From assembly GCF_050947875.1 (NCBI RefSeq), contig NC_134573.1:52502115-52566114 (forward strand): 64,000 nucleotides of DNA. The letters run 5' to 3'. Made by a program: the position numbers and the translations under genes. The notes beneath the pieces were generated by a model. It saw only the letters and a list, made by a program, of their open reading frames with translations, was not told the origin of the DNA and ran no database searches. How positions within the stretch are numbered: position 1 is the first letter of the stretch; each line of letters starts with the position of its first letter. Below, in pieces: positions 33,281 through 43,649 of the stretch. Source of the stretch: Dermacentor variabilis. Its lineage: Eukaryota > Arthropoda > Arachnida > Ixodida > Ixodidae.

Positions 33281-36030
33281 TTGTTAAACGTCAACGCTCG
33301 AAGTATCTTAAATAAGGTGCAGCCATTTGAAAACTTATTGCTCGATCGTGAACCAGATATAGTGGCAGTCACCGAAACATGGTTATCATTGTCTGTCTCA
33401 AGTCATGAAGTCACTCCCCCAAACTATGTACTGGTTCGCAATGATAGGCAATCACGTGGTGGAGGCGTGGCGCTAGCAATAAAGAAATCAATCCCACTGG
33501 TCATTCTTCCAGAGGTAGCTGATGCCGAGGCAATCTTTTGTAAGATTAACACTAAAGGCACAAGTATAGTTGTTGGCTGCCTATATCGAAGCCCCGTATG
33601 TGGACACGAATGCATAATTGCCATACAAGAATATTTACAGCAACATGCTCGTAATTGTCGTGTTATTCTTATGGGTGATTTTAACCTTGCCGACCTTAAC
33701 TGGTCTACCATGCAGTACACAACAAAGGCTTCAGAAGCCCTTCTCGATATGATGTTAAATTTCAACTTGCGCCAAATTGTGGAATACCCCACAAGGGTGC
33801 ACAACGAGTCTCGGAGTATACTTGACCTGATCTTACTAAGTAGTAACTTTCTCTTAGAACAAGTGAAGATAGAAGTAATAGAAGGAATATCCGATCACAA
33901 TATTCCGATGTGTATCTTACCACTAGATTACAAAATATCAGTGCAAACCACAGCCCAAACTATAATCAATTTCGACAAAGCAGATGACGCCCACATACAA
34001 ACCTATTTATCTCACGAATTCCAAGAGTTTTCGGCATTGGCCTCAGATCCTTTGTCAGATATAAATGTTGTCTGGATGCGTTTTACAGACATAGTCTCCC
34101 ACTGTGTAACCCATTTTATTCCTGTTAAATCGAAAAAACCCTTGAAAAATAACCCATGGATTACTCGGGAAGTTATACATGCAAAACTCCAACTCAAAAG
34201 GTTACGCAAAGCTACCAAGGCAACAGGCAATACTCCATCTAAGACCCCTAGGCTAGCGCTTGCAGAAAAAAATTTCAAACAGAAATCGAAAGAAGCGAAA
34301 CACCATTACTTCAACGCCGTACTCCCCAGCTTTATAAAGAACAATCCACATAGATTCTGGAACCACTTTCGCCAAAAAAACACACTCATAACTCAGCTCT
34401 CGTCAAGTGAAAAAGCGGATAAAGTCAACAGATATAACCACTTCTTTCGTGCGGTCTTCACAAACGATAATGGCGTCATGCCGGACTTAGTTCCACGGAC
34501 TGTTTCCACTATCGACCCACTCGTTATCACAGACGCTGGTGTTCTTAACCTTCTTCTTGCCCTAGACACTGAAAAAGCATGTGGTCCGGACAATATACCC
34601 AACCAATTTCTTAAAAGGTACGCACAGTGGTGCAGCAGATACCTCGGCCTTATTTTCCGTAAATCCCTATCGACATCAAAACTGCCCAAAGATTGGAAAA
34701 TATCTAAAATTATTCCGATCTACAAGTCGGGAGATAAATCCGTTGAATCAAACTTCAGACCAATATCGTTAACGAGCACGGCATGCAAACTACTCGAACA
34801 TATAATTCTACAACATTTAACAATTTTTTTTTGAAAACGAAGGCATCCTGTCCCCTAACCAGCATGGTTTTCGCAGGGGTTTATCGACCATAACTCAATT
34901 AACAGAAGTCATACACGATCTCGCGCTGGGTATTGACAATCACGGCCAAACGGACCTAATCCTACTTGATTTTTCTAAAGCGTTTGATTGTGTTTTTCAC
35001 ACCAAACTGATAAATAAACTAAAAAGCATTATCGGAGACGCAGAAATTGTTGCTTGGGTTCGTGGATTTTTGTTTAATAGGTGTCAGTTTGTTATTTTCG
35101 AACATACAACATCAGATATAGTATCAGTTACGTCAGGAGTACCACAGGGCTCCGTGCTTGGGCCCTTGTTATTTCTCGTGTATATTAATGATACAACCAC
35201 TAACATAGACTGTAAAATAAAGTAATTCGCGGATGACTGTATCATTTATAGAGAAATTAAACATGATCAAGATCACTACTCCCTTAACAAATCACTAAGT
35301 AGTTTTACGAAATGGTGCTCAGACTGGCAGATGATAATCAATGTAAAAAATCAGCATGTATGACCATAACGAGGAAAAAAGAACCTTCAGACTTCTGCTA
35401 CACCATAAATGGTACAGTTTTGACTAAAGTACAAAAATATAAATATCTAGGCTTAACAATAACGTCAGACCTAAGGTGGGACGAGCATATTCACCACATT
35501 ACCTCATCTGCTATGCAAAAGTTATTTTTCCTTCGCAGATCACTTCAACTCGCACCCTTGTCAACAAAACTCCTAGCATACAAAACATTTGTTAGGCCGA
35601 TCCTCGAATACGGAAACACTGTATGGTTCCCTCACACCCAAACTAACATAAAGAAAATAGAAACAGTACAAAGGAAGGCCATTCGATTTATCCATAACAA
35701 ATTTAGACGTGAATGCTCTCCCTCTAACCTTCTAGCAATTTCTGGGCTCCTTACGCTCGAAGCACGAGCGAAACAGGCACGTTTGAAATTTCTTTATCAA
35801 CTTCTGCATAATTCTTTCAAAATTGACATTTAAAATTACATTTCTTATTCACAAACACGACCTACCAGGCGCAAACACACAAACACCTTAGTAGAATATA
35901 AATGTACTAATAATGTGTTTAAATATTCCTTTTTTCCGGTTGCCATCCGTGAATGGAATATGTTATCGCCTCTCACCACTAACACAGTCACTGTCTCAGT
36001 TTGAATTAGAAATGAAAAAAATTGTTTAGC
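33281..36030 (+). pseudogene. LINE ORF2: APE endonuclease and reverse transcriptase
   Basis: The endonuclease (33281-about 33960) has LLNVNARSILNK (Asn), VAVTETWLS (Glu), GGGVALAIKK, VILMGDFNLADLNW (Asp/Asn) and GISDHNIP (Asp-His), so all catalytic blocks are present. The linker includes NNPWITREVI. RT blocks: KDWKISKIIPIYKSGDK, NFRPISLTSTACKLLE, then after the first lesion [55 protein letters not shown], and KYLGLTITSDLRWDEHI. The C-terminus (KYSFFPVAIREWNMLSP) is near 35930. Lesions: an extra T in the T9 run at 34824-34832, a TAA at 35223-35225 just before FADD, a missing A in the run at 35345-35350, and a further break near 35830. The open start at 33281 is TTG; see the frameshift candidate. 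Confidence 0.85.
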
Positions 36031-36324
36031 AAGTTAAAATTGCTAGTGCTATTATTGATCGTGCAAACCACCATGTACTTGTGTCCTGTGTATGTAGTCG
36101 GGTATGCACTGTAGAATACCTCAATTGCCATTTCTTACTTTTTTTTAAAGTTCGCATGTACTTTTGTTTGGTGTATACACTTTGTAGTAAAAATTGTTCA
36201 TGTTTTAAGGTGCAAAACTGACGTTATACATGTATTCATACTTAACATTATCAGTGTTCTTTGTTTATGTGCATATATATAGTGCCCTCCTGCTATGGTC
36301 TCAGTAGAGACTGGCAGTATTGTA

Positions 36325-36328
<4 letters not shown>

Positions 36329-36366
<38 letters not shown>
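36329..36366. repeat. AT microsatellite at a LINE 3' end
   Basis: Run of AT dinucleotides following the LINE 3' UTR sequence GGCAGTATTGTAAATAAT. Probably an expanded 3' tail. Confidence 0.9.
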
Positions 36367-36370
<4 letters not shown>

Positions 36371-36484
36371 TTATTGACTACATGCGAAATATGCGCAATA
36401 AATAAACGCTCAAACACAAGTTTCCCGCAAAACAAGATTGAGTGACAAAAGTTCACGTAAAGCTCGTAAATCAGTTCTATAAAT

Positions 36485-37888
36485 GTCAAGACTTTATTTC
36501 CGAAACATATTTAAAATTGTTGGTAGTGTGTATGATATCTTTTTTTCTTGAATAATTGGTTCGTGGAATGACAACCTACCACTGTTCCGTACACCTTGTG
36601 ATGTAAGATTTGTGTTCCTGGTGAGATTAGATAACTCATGAAGAAACTTTAAATTGTCTTTTACCTACCGTTTGAAAGCTTGACCTAACTTGTAATTATA
36701 AAGGTTGAACACGGGTATTATATTTGCTTTCGGAAATAATCCTGGTGGGCATTGAAGGCAAGTTAAATAGTACTCGCAAAAATCTTTTCTGAAGTGTATG
36801 TATTTTTTCTTGATTCGTACGTGATTTGGTACCCCCCCCCCAAGCAGACAGTAATAAAGTGTAGAAAAAATAGGGTGTTATAAACAGTAACCTTGATTCT
36901 GTAAGGTAAAAGAGTTCTCAGCCGCTCCATCATGCTAACTACACGAGATAATTCGCCAAATATCGATTCTGTGTGTATGTCCCAAAGCATATTTTCTGTG
37001 AAGATAACTCGAATTATTTTAAAACTATCTACAATTTCTATGTTTACGTCGTCATAAACAAGGTTGATGAAACTGCTTATTTGCTTAGATTTAGGCATAA
37101 AGATTATTGCTTTTGTTTTGCTTGTATTGATTTGTAGACAGTGCTGTTTTGACCATACATGAATTTTTCAGAGCCGTGTTAGCTTTATTCTGAAGACTAC
37201 TAGAGTCACGTGAAGAAAAAAATATACTATATTTTTTGTCACGTTTTAAATATATGCATTACGTATTTCGCATCTTTCTAATATTTACTAAGTCATTTAT
37301 ATAAACAATAAACAGCAACGGGCCAAGAATACTACCCTGAGGAACGCATCTCGTGATATGTTTGAAATTTGAGCGGCTATTGTTTATTTCAACATATTGA
37401 TAGCTAGTATCAAGATAAGATTTTATGAGGCTTCCACAGTGCCCTCGAATAACGCAGGTTTCAAGCTTATCAAGTAGAACCGAGTGAATGATGCAATCAA
37501 ATGCTTTAGTAAAATCAATATAGATACCAAGGACAATGTTCTTAATTAGAAATTGCAATAAAATAAATTCTTTTTGATGGAGTAGTGCTGATTCTGTAGA
37601 CCGTCATTTTCTAAACCCAAACTGGGCTGTAGAAATTAGGCTGTGCTCGTCAAAAAACTTGAAAACCTGCATTAGTATTAGTTTTTCGAGACCCTTCGAA
37701 AAAACAGGTAATATAGAAATGGGTCTGTAAATTTTAGTATCATTAACGTCTCCTTTCTTGAAAAATACCGACACTCTGGCTATTTGTATCCGATTAGGAG
37801 AGATAGCGCTTGACAAAGACAAATTAAAAATGTAGGTAATGTACGGGGAAATAATATCAAGCACATACTTCATAGGGCGAACCTGCAT
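36485..37888 (-). pseudogene. Reverse transcriptase of CR1-type LINE, active site lost
   Basis: Minus-strand blocks in order: IARVSVFFKKGDVNDTKIYR, RPISILPVFSKGLEKLI, ISTAQFGFRK, GIYIDFTKAFDCIIHSVLLD (first catalytic Asp), and CVPQGSILGPLLFIVYINDL. After position 37259 the YADD segment is unrecognisable (KRDKK stands in its place), before FFSSRDSSSLQNKANTALKN. The C-terminal part (SMMERLRTLLPYRIKVTVYN) is at 37000, and the end SGRLSFHEPIIQEKK at about 36560, with a stop near 36485. Frame changes occur near 37560-37604 and 37100-37259. Inactive. Confidence 0.8.
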
Positions 37889-38556
37889 GCCTTCTGCATC
37901 GCAACTTGAATTATTCTTTAGTGAAAAGAAAACTGATGATCACCTCGTGCTCAGTAAAGGGGTGAAGAAAGAGTGAAGATGAATTTGTGTTTGGCATAAA
38001 TTCACTAATATCAGACGACGCACTACCACCAGAAAAGTTTACAAGGCAATCATTAAAAATATTTGCAATAGCACTTCCCGACACTTCGTTTCCACCAAGT
38101 ATTAGATTTTGTGAGCGACGATTTAAGACATCATTAACTTTTTCCATAAGGTATCAGGTTTGTTCAAACAACCCGCGAATTCTGCATGAAAATAGGACTT
38201 CCTATGCAATTTTAGTTCGTCATTTAGCTTGTTTCTACATGACTTGTATTCTTTTAATGTACGTGTATCCTTAGTCTTGACGAACTTGTGATAGAGCGCA
38301 TTTTATAATGAATTCGTTTTAGCACTTCTGGCGTTATCCACGGCTTCCGTAATTTTTTACCGAGCCTGAGCTTTTTTTCAGGACAATGGTTCTTATATAT
38401 TCGAGAGACTTCATCAATAGGCTTGCCATACGCGATTTCAGCGTTATCTACTTATGAAATTTGTTTGAGGTCGCACCGTACAAATTCGTCTCTGAAGCTA
38501 TCTAGATGTGTTTGAGTAATACTTCGACAAAGTATGTACTCATGCTTACAATTCTT

Positions 38557-39060
38557 TCAAAAGTTGTGTTTTCTTAAAGAAAGAAATACTGGAAAGGGAT
38601 CACTAAGATCGTGTGACATCACCCCAGCAGTAGCAGTTTCAGTGTTAGCATTTGTAATGAGCAAGTCCAACAATGTTTCACTTTCGGATGTAATCCTTGT
38701 TGGCGTACGGATTAAATTTTCATAACCATTTGAAGCTAAAATATTTAACAGAGTCTTTTGTTGTACAGAAGTGGTCAGCATGTCGATATTAATATCACCA
38801 GCGCACACCAAGTAATTGCTATTTTCTGCAGTAAAAGACAGCAGCTGTTCATAAAAAGAAAGGTACTGAAGAACATCTCCATTTGGAGGCCTGTAGCAAA
38901 CAGAAAATGTGTACTCATTCGCACGAACTGTTACCATTTCAATATCTTCGCAACAAACACAAAAGTCGGCAAGAAATTCACAACTTACATGTTCTTTGAA
39001 CAACAGCAAAACACCGCCGCCTCGGCCGTTTGTTCGGTAACTTGTGCGGAAAGAAGGGAC
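38557..39060 (-). pseudogene. Endonuclease domain (C-terminal part) of CR1-type LINE
   Basis: Begins with SYRTNGRGGGVLLLFKEHVS near 39045, which corresponds to the middle of the domain. It continues with YTFSVCYRPPNGDVLQYLSF, LVCAGDINIDML (Asp/Asn block) and TLLDLLITNA, and ends at HDLSDPFPVFLSL, where the catalytic SDH is SDP. The N-terminal blocks that carry the first Asn and the Glu are missing. The enzyme cannot have been active in this state. Confidence 0.8.
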
Positions 39061-39129
39061 TATGAGTAGCCATCTTTAAGCGGGAAAGATCAACTTCAGT
39101 ACGCTCACAAGAGAGCAGGCTCAGGAAGG

Positions 39130-40027
39130 AAAGTGATCTGTGACGCACTACTATGACAGAGTCGCCCTCGGTCTTTCGCAGCAAGATCTTTCCATTCCTG
39201 TGCCACGCGAATTTGTACCCATTCACTTTCGACCAGTCTTTGGCCTCTCGAACAGTTGCCGGTTGTAACTGGCCATGTTTTCCTGAAAGAACGCCTTGGA
39301 TTTCTTTTCCCTCAGCTTTGAGCCGCTCTCCAGCCACTGGTCTTGAGCAGATTGCCTGACATACCTCACTATTATACCAAGAATGTGGCCGCCTTTGCAA
39401 GGAAGGCGGTGAATGGCAGTGACATCGGTTTCACTAAGTACAGGGACCTCAATCGTTGGAGCAAGAGAATGCACTTTCTCAATTTTCATTGTCAGCAGCA
39501 CTAACGCCGTGAATTTTTAGGTTTAACCTGTGGTTTCTCCATTCCAGCGCATTTAGATCCACCTCTAACTTCTTTGTCGCATCGTCACTAGCATTAGAGC
39601 TCTGTTCAAGATGTTGAAGCCTTTTCCGCCTTTCTTTCGTGTCCTTTTCTTGCGCGGCCAATCGTGCCAGCATCTCGTCTTACTTATCAGACATTAGTCG
39701 TACCGACCGCTCAACGCTTGGCACAGTCTCTTTGAGCGGCAACATCTCGTCCAACTTTTGACTTATGTTCGATAAAAGCGGCCTTATATCGGTTAGTTCA
39801 TCAGCTGACGACTTCCCGCTTGAGCCTTCACTATCCTTTCCTGCAACTCTGCATGCAGAACAAGTCCACTTTTGTTTCGCCGATTCAGATTTTTTCTAAT
39901 ATTCTTTATCCGATAAGCCAGCATATGGCCCAATGTGGAAGAGCTCCTTACATTCGCCACGTGACACATACATTTCATCTGAGCTAACATCTTTATTGCA
40001 TGAGCAACATGTGCCTACAGTTGCCAT
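39130..40027 (-). pseudogene. CR1-type ORF1 with PHD-like zinc finger, coiled coil and RRM-like domain
   Basis: ATG at 40027 (minus strand) starts MATVGTCCSCNKDVSSDEMY, then RGECKELFHIGPYAGLSDKE and KQKWTCSACRV. The Cys/His spacing fits a PHD finger, with the Cys after FHIGP replaced by Tyr. There are stops in KEY-stop-KK and SDK-stop-DEM. A coiled coil follows (LARLAAQEKDTKERRKRLQH, then LNALEWRNHRLNLKIHGVS, the usual start of the RRM-like part). Next are AIHRLPCKGGHILGIIVRYV and a C-terminal segment WSKVNGYKFAWHRNGKILLR, a frame away. PHD-bearing ORF1 proteins are typical of CR1 LINEs. Confidence 0.75.
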
Positions 40028-40430
40028 GGGAACAGGATACGGAAACACAGGGAAGCAGACTCGAGTGGCAGCAGCGGTGGAGTAGACAACAAGAAATGAA
40101 CTAAAGTGCGAATGTTACAAGGCGTGGACTAACCTGCGTAGTACAGGGGATTGTAAGCCAATGTGCAGGTTCGCTACCGCTGCTGCCAAAGTGTCGTTGT
40201 CTTCCACGTCGGCGGCTTTTATAGCGAGGAATCGGGACGGCAGAGGCATCGGGTGGTAGAAATCGTCGACGCTATAAGCTGCAGATAGCAGCCAGGCTGA
40301 GGAATCCGTACATATAAGTAACACGGGAACGATGCAGCACCAAAGACGAAAACGGTAGGTAGCTCCACAGAGAATACCGCCGGAGACACAAGGGCCGTCG
40401 AAGAACCTTAACTTACAGCCGCATAACATG
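40028..40430 (-). promoter_or_regulatory. Likely 5' UTR/promoter of the CR1-type LINE
   Basis: GC-richer leader upstream of ORF1 with CGCTATAAAAGCC on the minus strand (complement of about 40216-40228), a TATA-like element about 190 bp before the ORF1 start. The 5' limit of the element is not certain. Confidence 0.4.
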
Positions 40431-40833
40431 AAGGCCCTCTCTAAAGGTACACCATTTATGATTGTCGCGATCTGCCCGGGTAAGTGAAAGAGGGAGGGCT
40501 CTAGGCACCCTCCGTTAGATGGACGCTCCGCAGTGTGGTGGTGCTGAACGATGACTCATTACCAATCTGCATTAAACTTGTGTATACATCACATATTAGG
40601 TTGTCCTTACCGCGATAACGAAGTTGTCTCCTTTAGTTCAGTGAGGACCAGCCATAACTATGATATCACGCATGAAAAATCAAAAAGAAAAGAAAGATAC
40701 GGATAAATATTTTTTTTCTAATGCTGCTCAGTAAGTCAGAACGTCAAAAATACGAGACGCATTACACTTAAAATGCCGCCTGTTCAGTAAAGTTTAGTCT
40801 TCCTTGAACCATAGGAAACCTGCCTAATAGAAT
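40431..40833. other. Unclassified spacer
   Basis: Nothing recognised between the LINE 5' region and the outer end of the inverted repeat. Confidence 0.5.
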
Positions 40834-41885
40834 TAGCGTGATACTTTCGAAGGCTTGCTTCATTCCTTAATTTCTTATTTTATCAACATCCACTTACCAT
40901 CGCATATAAACTGTGCGTAGATGTCCATCCCTTTGTAGCCACAAAATTTGACCTCAGTTGTAGCGGTAATTGTTCCATCGCAGCCTTCTCAGCACGGCTG
41001 CTAAAAGAGACCAAAGACACTACGAACCACTTGCTTATATATTTTAAGGGAAAATGCACATTTAGCCCACCTGCTTCAAACATTGCCGACACATTGACCA
41101 TATCATGCCCCTAATTTCCCCCTACATAAACGAGATACCTTTTCTGGCTCATGGAAGCCACCGGAGAAACAGATTACGAATCAAATAATATGTATCAGAA
41201 CAGTAGAAAGAACGGGGTTTAGTAATAATCTGCCACACGTGCATTTGAAGCAGGAAAGTGAAAGTTTCACGGCATATTGCGTTTACGATCCTGTTTATTT
41301 TCACGGAATATCAACGTATATCGTGCTGTTGTATTAGGAGTCCGGGAAACATCTTGATCAGCGGCACTATGACACTCTGCCATGCTTCAATTCGCCACTT
41401 TCTAGAAAGGCTGCAATGAAGTCATAGACAAAAAAAAACATATATCGGCCGTCACTCAGAATATCTTTTCGTATTTCCAATAAATATAGACGCCGTATCC
41501 CGCATTTTTTACCAAGGATACCGCAGGAAACATCCAAATTCCTTGTATAAGGAATTTGATGTTTACACAAGGAGCTTGTGTAAGTTTTCGGTAGACGCCA
41601 CCAAAAATGGCCCTCAATTTTTTGCAAAATACAAAACTTTAGCAGTTTTCGCTCGCGCCCGCAAACAAGTAATATTGTAGTTTTTATTTAAAACAGCCCT
41701 AAAATGAAATTGTGAAACTGGAAGTAAGCCATGCGTTTAGAAAAAAAAATGTCAGTGTTGTCTTGGCATTCAAATGGCTCTGTGAGGCCATGATAAGCCC
41801 TGATTGGAAAATAAAATGCGACGCTTAAACCTGTAAGAGGTTTAAATGGGTCTTAGATAGTGATCACATACTGAGACTGCAATGC
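40834..41885 (+). repeat. Left inverted arm of the foldback element
   Basis: About 1.05 kb, inverse-complementary to 42375-44307 without the insertion. AT-rich, without an open frame of note. Confidence 0.75.
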
Positions 41886-42895
41886 CACACAGAATATATC
41901 TGGACAGAGATAAAATATATCCTAGATTCGATTATGCAGCGATTTCATGCCGCAGGGCGCAGCAGTCGTTGGGTGCGGTTGGTTATAATATTTTATCCCA
42001 GTTTCCTCTTCGACCGCTGGTTAATGGTGGTACGCTGATTGTGATTTGGCATACGGATATAGCGGTCCCACAAAACTTACCATGATGGAAGTTGCGCAAG
42101 CTGACAGTTTGTTAGGGCGGCAACTGCACAGCGCCATGTGTTCTCCACAGCGCGAGCGCGTAGGACGCATCCCGCCTGTCGTCCGTTAGAGGGCTTCCCG
42201 AGACGGCACAAAAGACATTCCTCGCTGTCCAAGCAGAAAATGCTTAGAAAAGAAAAACCTTACTCATGGGGTCGTCCTCTTCAGAAACAAAATTTAGCTT
42301 CAGGTGTAGTTATGTTGGACTTTGCAGCGTGCACACGAAAGTGCGCGCTTTCGACAGTGGGGCAGGGTAGGCAAGCACAGTTTCAGTATCTTATCTCTAT
42401 CGTAGACCAAATCAAACCTCTTACAGGTATAACTGTCGAATTTTATTTTCTAATCACGACTTATCGTGGATATCACCGTGAACATAACCTTGGTTGAACT
42501 TACAGAGCCATTCGAATACCAAGACAACACTGACATTTCTTTCTAAACGCATGGGTCACTTCCGGTTTCGCAATTTCATTTTAGGGCTGTTCTTAAATAA
42601 AGAAAAATGCAATATTACTTCTTTTCCGGCGCAACCGAAAACTGCCAAGATTTTGTATTCTGAAAGAAATGAGGGCCACATTTGGTGGCGTGTACCGAAA
42701 ATTTGTACTACGTAGGTGGCCTATGTGCGCTGAAAACAGTTACTGAATAGTGGCTTTCTCCTCATTCTTTTTGCATTATACAAGGAATTTGAGTGCTTTC
42801 CCCCGGTATCCTTGGTAAACTATGGGGGACACGGTGTCTATATTTTTAGGAAGTACGAAGAAATATTCTGAGTGAAGGACGATATATGTGTTTCT

Positions 42896-43138
42896 AACAA
42901 AAATTAAATATAAATTCTGAGGTTTTACGTGCCGAAACTACTTTCACATTAAGACTCACGTCGTAGTGGAGGACTCCAGAAATTTCAACCACCTGGATTT
43001 CTTTAACGTGCACCTATATTTCAGTGCAAGGGTGCTTTCGCATTTCGCCCCCATAGAAATGAGGTCGCCGTGGCCGGGATTCGATCCCGCGACCTCGTGC
43101 TCAGCAGCCCAACACCATAGCCACTGAGCAACCACGGC
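42896..43138 (-). mobile_element. Ruka-like SINE, near full length
   Basis: The minus strand reads GCCGTGGTTGCTCAGTGGCT (A-box region), GGTGTTGGGCTGCTGAGCAC, GGGATCGAATCCC (B box), GGGGGCGAAATGCGAAAGC, TGCACGTTAAAGAAATCC, a GAGTCCTCCACTACGACGTG block and an AT-rich tail. It abuts the poly(A) of the LINE fragment directly. Confidence 0.9.
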
Positions 43139-43259
43139 TTTTTTTTTATTACCAGTTTTCAGCATAACATCGCACATATGAATTTCACACTCGTGACACA
43201 AATGCAAGCCTTTTGCAAGAGGAAAAGGAAGGCAAGAAACAAAAAAGCGCAACGAAGCC

Positions 43260-43649
43260 GTCCATCCGCATAGGACTGACGTTGTCTAATTAAAATTCCT
43301 TCATGACTGTCAGAGGTTCGAGCCTCGACAGCCAATCCGGAACACACTCTTGCATTTTCTGCATTTCAATATATACTGACATACACTCTCTGAAATATAT
43401 ACGCGCTGGCCGAGCGTCGGCGTCACAATGGTACCCGGCCATGCGAGCTCGCCATATAGAGTGGAGGGCGTTCAACATAATAAAATCATATGGTACTTCG
43501 TCTTCATCTTTAATTGGCAGATACCTGATCCCTTGGGGGTCCACCGGTAACTCCTTTTTCAGCGTTCGCTTTAAAACGTCCCATAAGAAAACCGCCGCCC
43601 AGCAAACAGTGGGATCCCCACGGCACAAGACAGCCTCGTTCTTCCACAA
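43260..43649 (-). pseudogene. C-terminus of an L1/Tx1-like LINE ORF2
   Basis: The minus-strand frame (ATG at 43649) reads CWAAVFLWDVLKRTLKKELP, then EDEVPYDFIMLNALHSIWRA, DADARPARIYFRECMSVYIE and ECVPDWLSRLEPL, with a stop near 43290. This arrangement (late Trp/His-rich region after RT, with an xLHSxWRxRM motif and an ARPA block) resembles the C-terminus of Tx1/L1-type tick LINEs. A 3' UTR of about 140 bp and a poly(A) follow. Only the 3' end of the element is present. Confidence 0.6.

Larger units (their letters stand above)
30532..36420 (+). mobile_element. CR1/L2-like LINE with monomeric 5' region, ORF1 and ORF2
   Basis: The element comprises the 300-bp monomer array, a short leader (32393-32468), ORF1 (32469-33278), an overlapping ORF2 (endonuclease and RT, to about 36030) and a 3' UTR. 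The UTR contains CTATGGTCTCAGTAGAGACT, ends in TGTAAATAAT plus an AT microsatellite, and then ATAAATAAACGC. Endonuclease plus RT without RNase H, the ORF1 type and the RT motifs put it in the CR1/L2 part of the Jockey superfamily. ORF1 is intact. ORF2 has one stop and two single-base frame changes. It is the best preserved LINE in the window. Confidence 0.85.
36440..40430 (-). mobile_element. CR1-type LINE with PHD-finger ORF1, minus strand
   Basis: In element order: 5' region (about 40430-40028), ORF1 with PHD finger, coiled coil and RRM-like part (40027-about 39130), endonuclease C-terminal two-thirds (about 39060-38557), linker, RT (37888-36485), and a 3' end close to 36440. It lies tail-to-tail with the plus-strand LINE ending near 36420. 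The start of the endonuclease is missing, so an internal deletion joins ORF1 to ORF2. Both frames carry stops and frameshifts. Confidence 0.8.

Noticed and set aside
43310..43335. Isolated B-box-like GGTTCGAGCC
   Set aside because: It lies in the end of the LINE ORF2 reading frame on the minus strand and has no matching A box.
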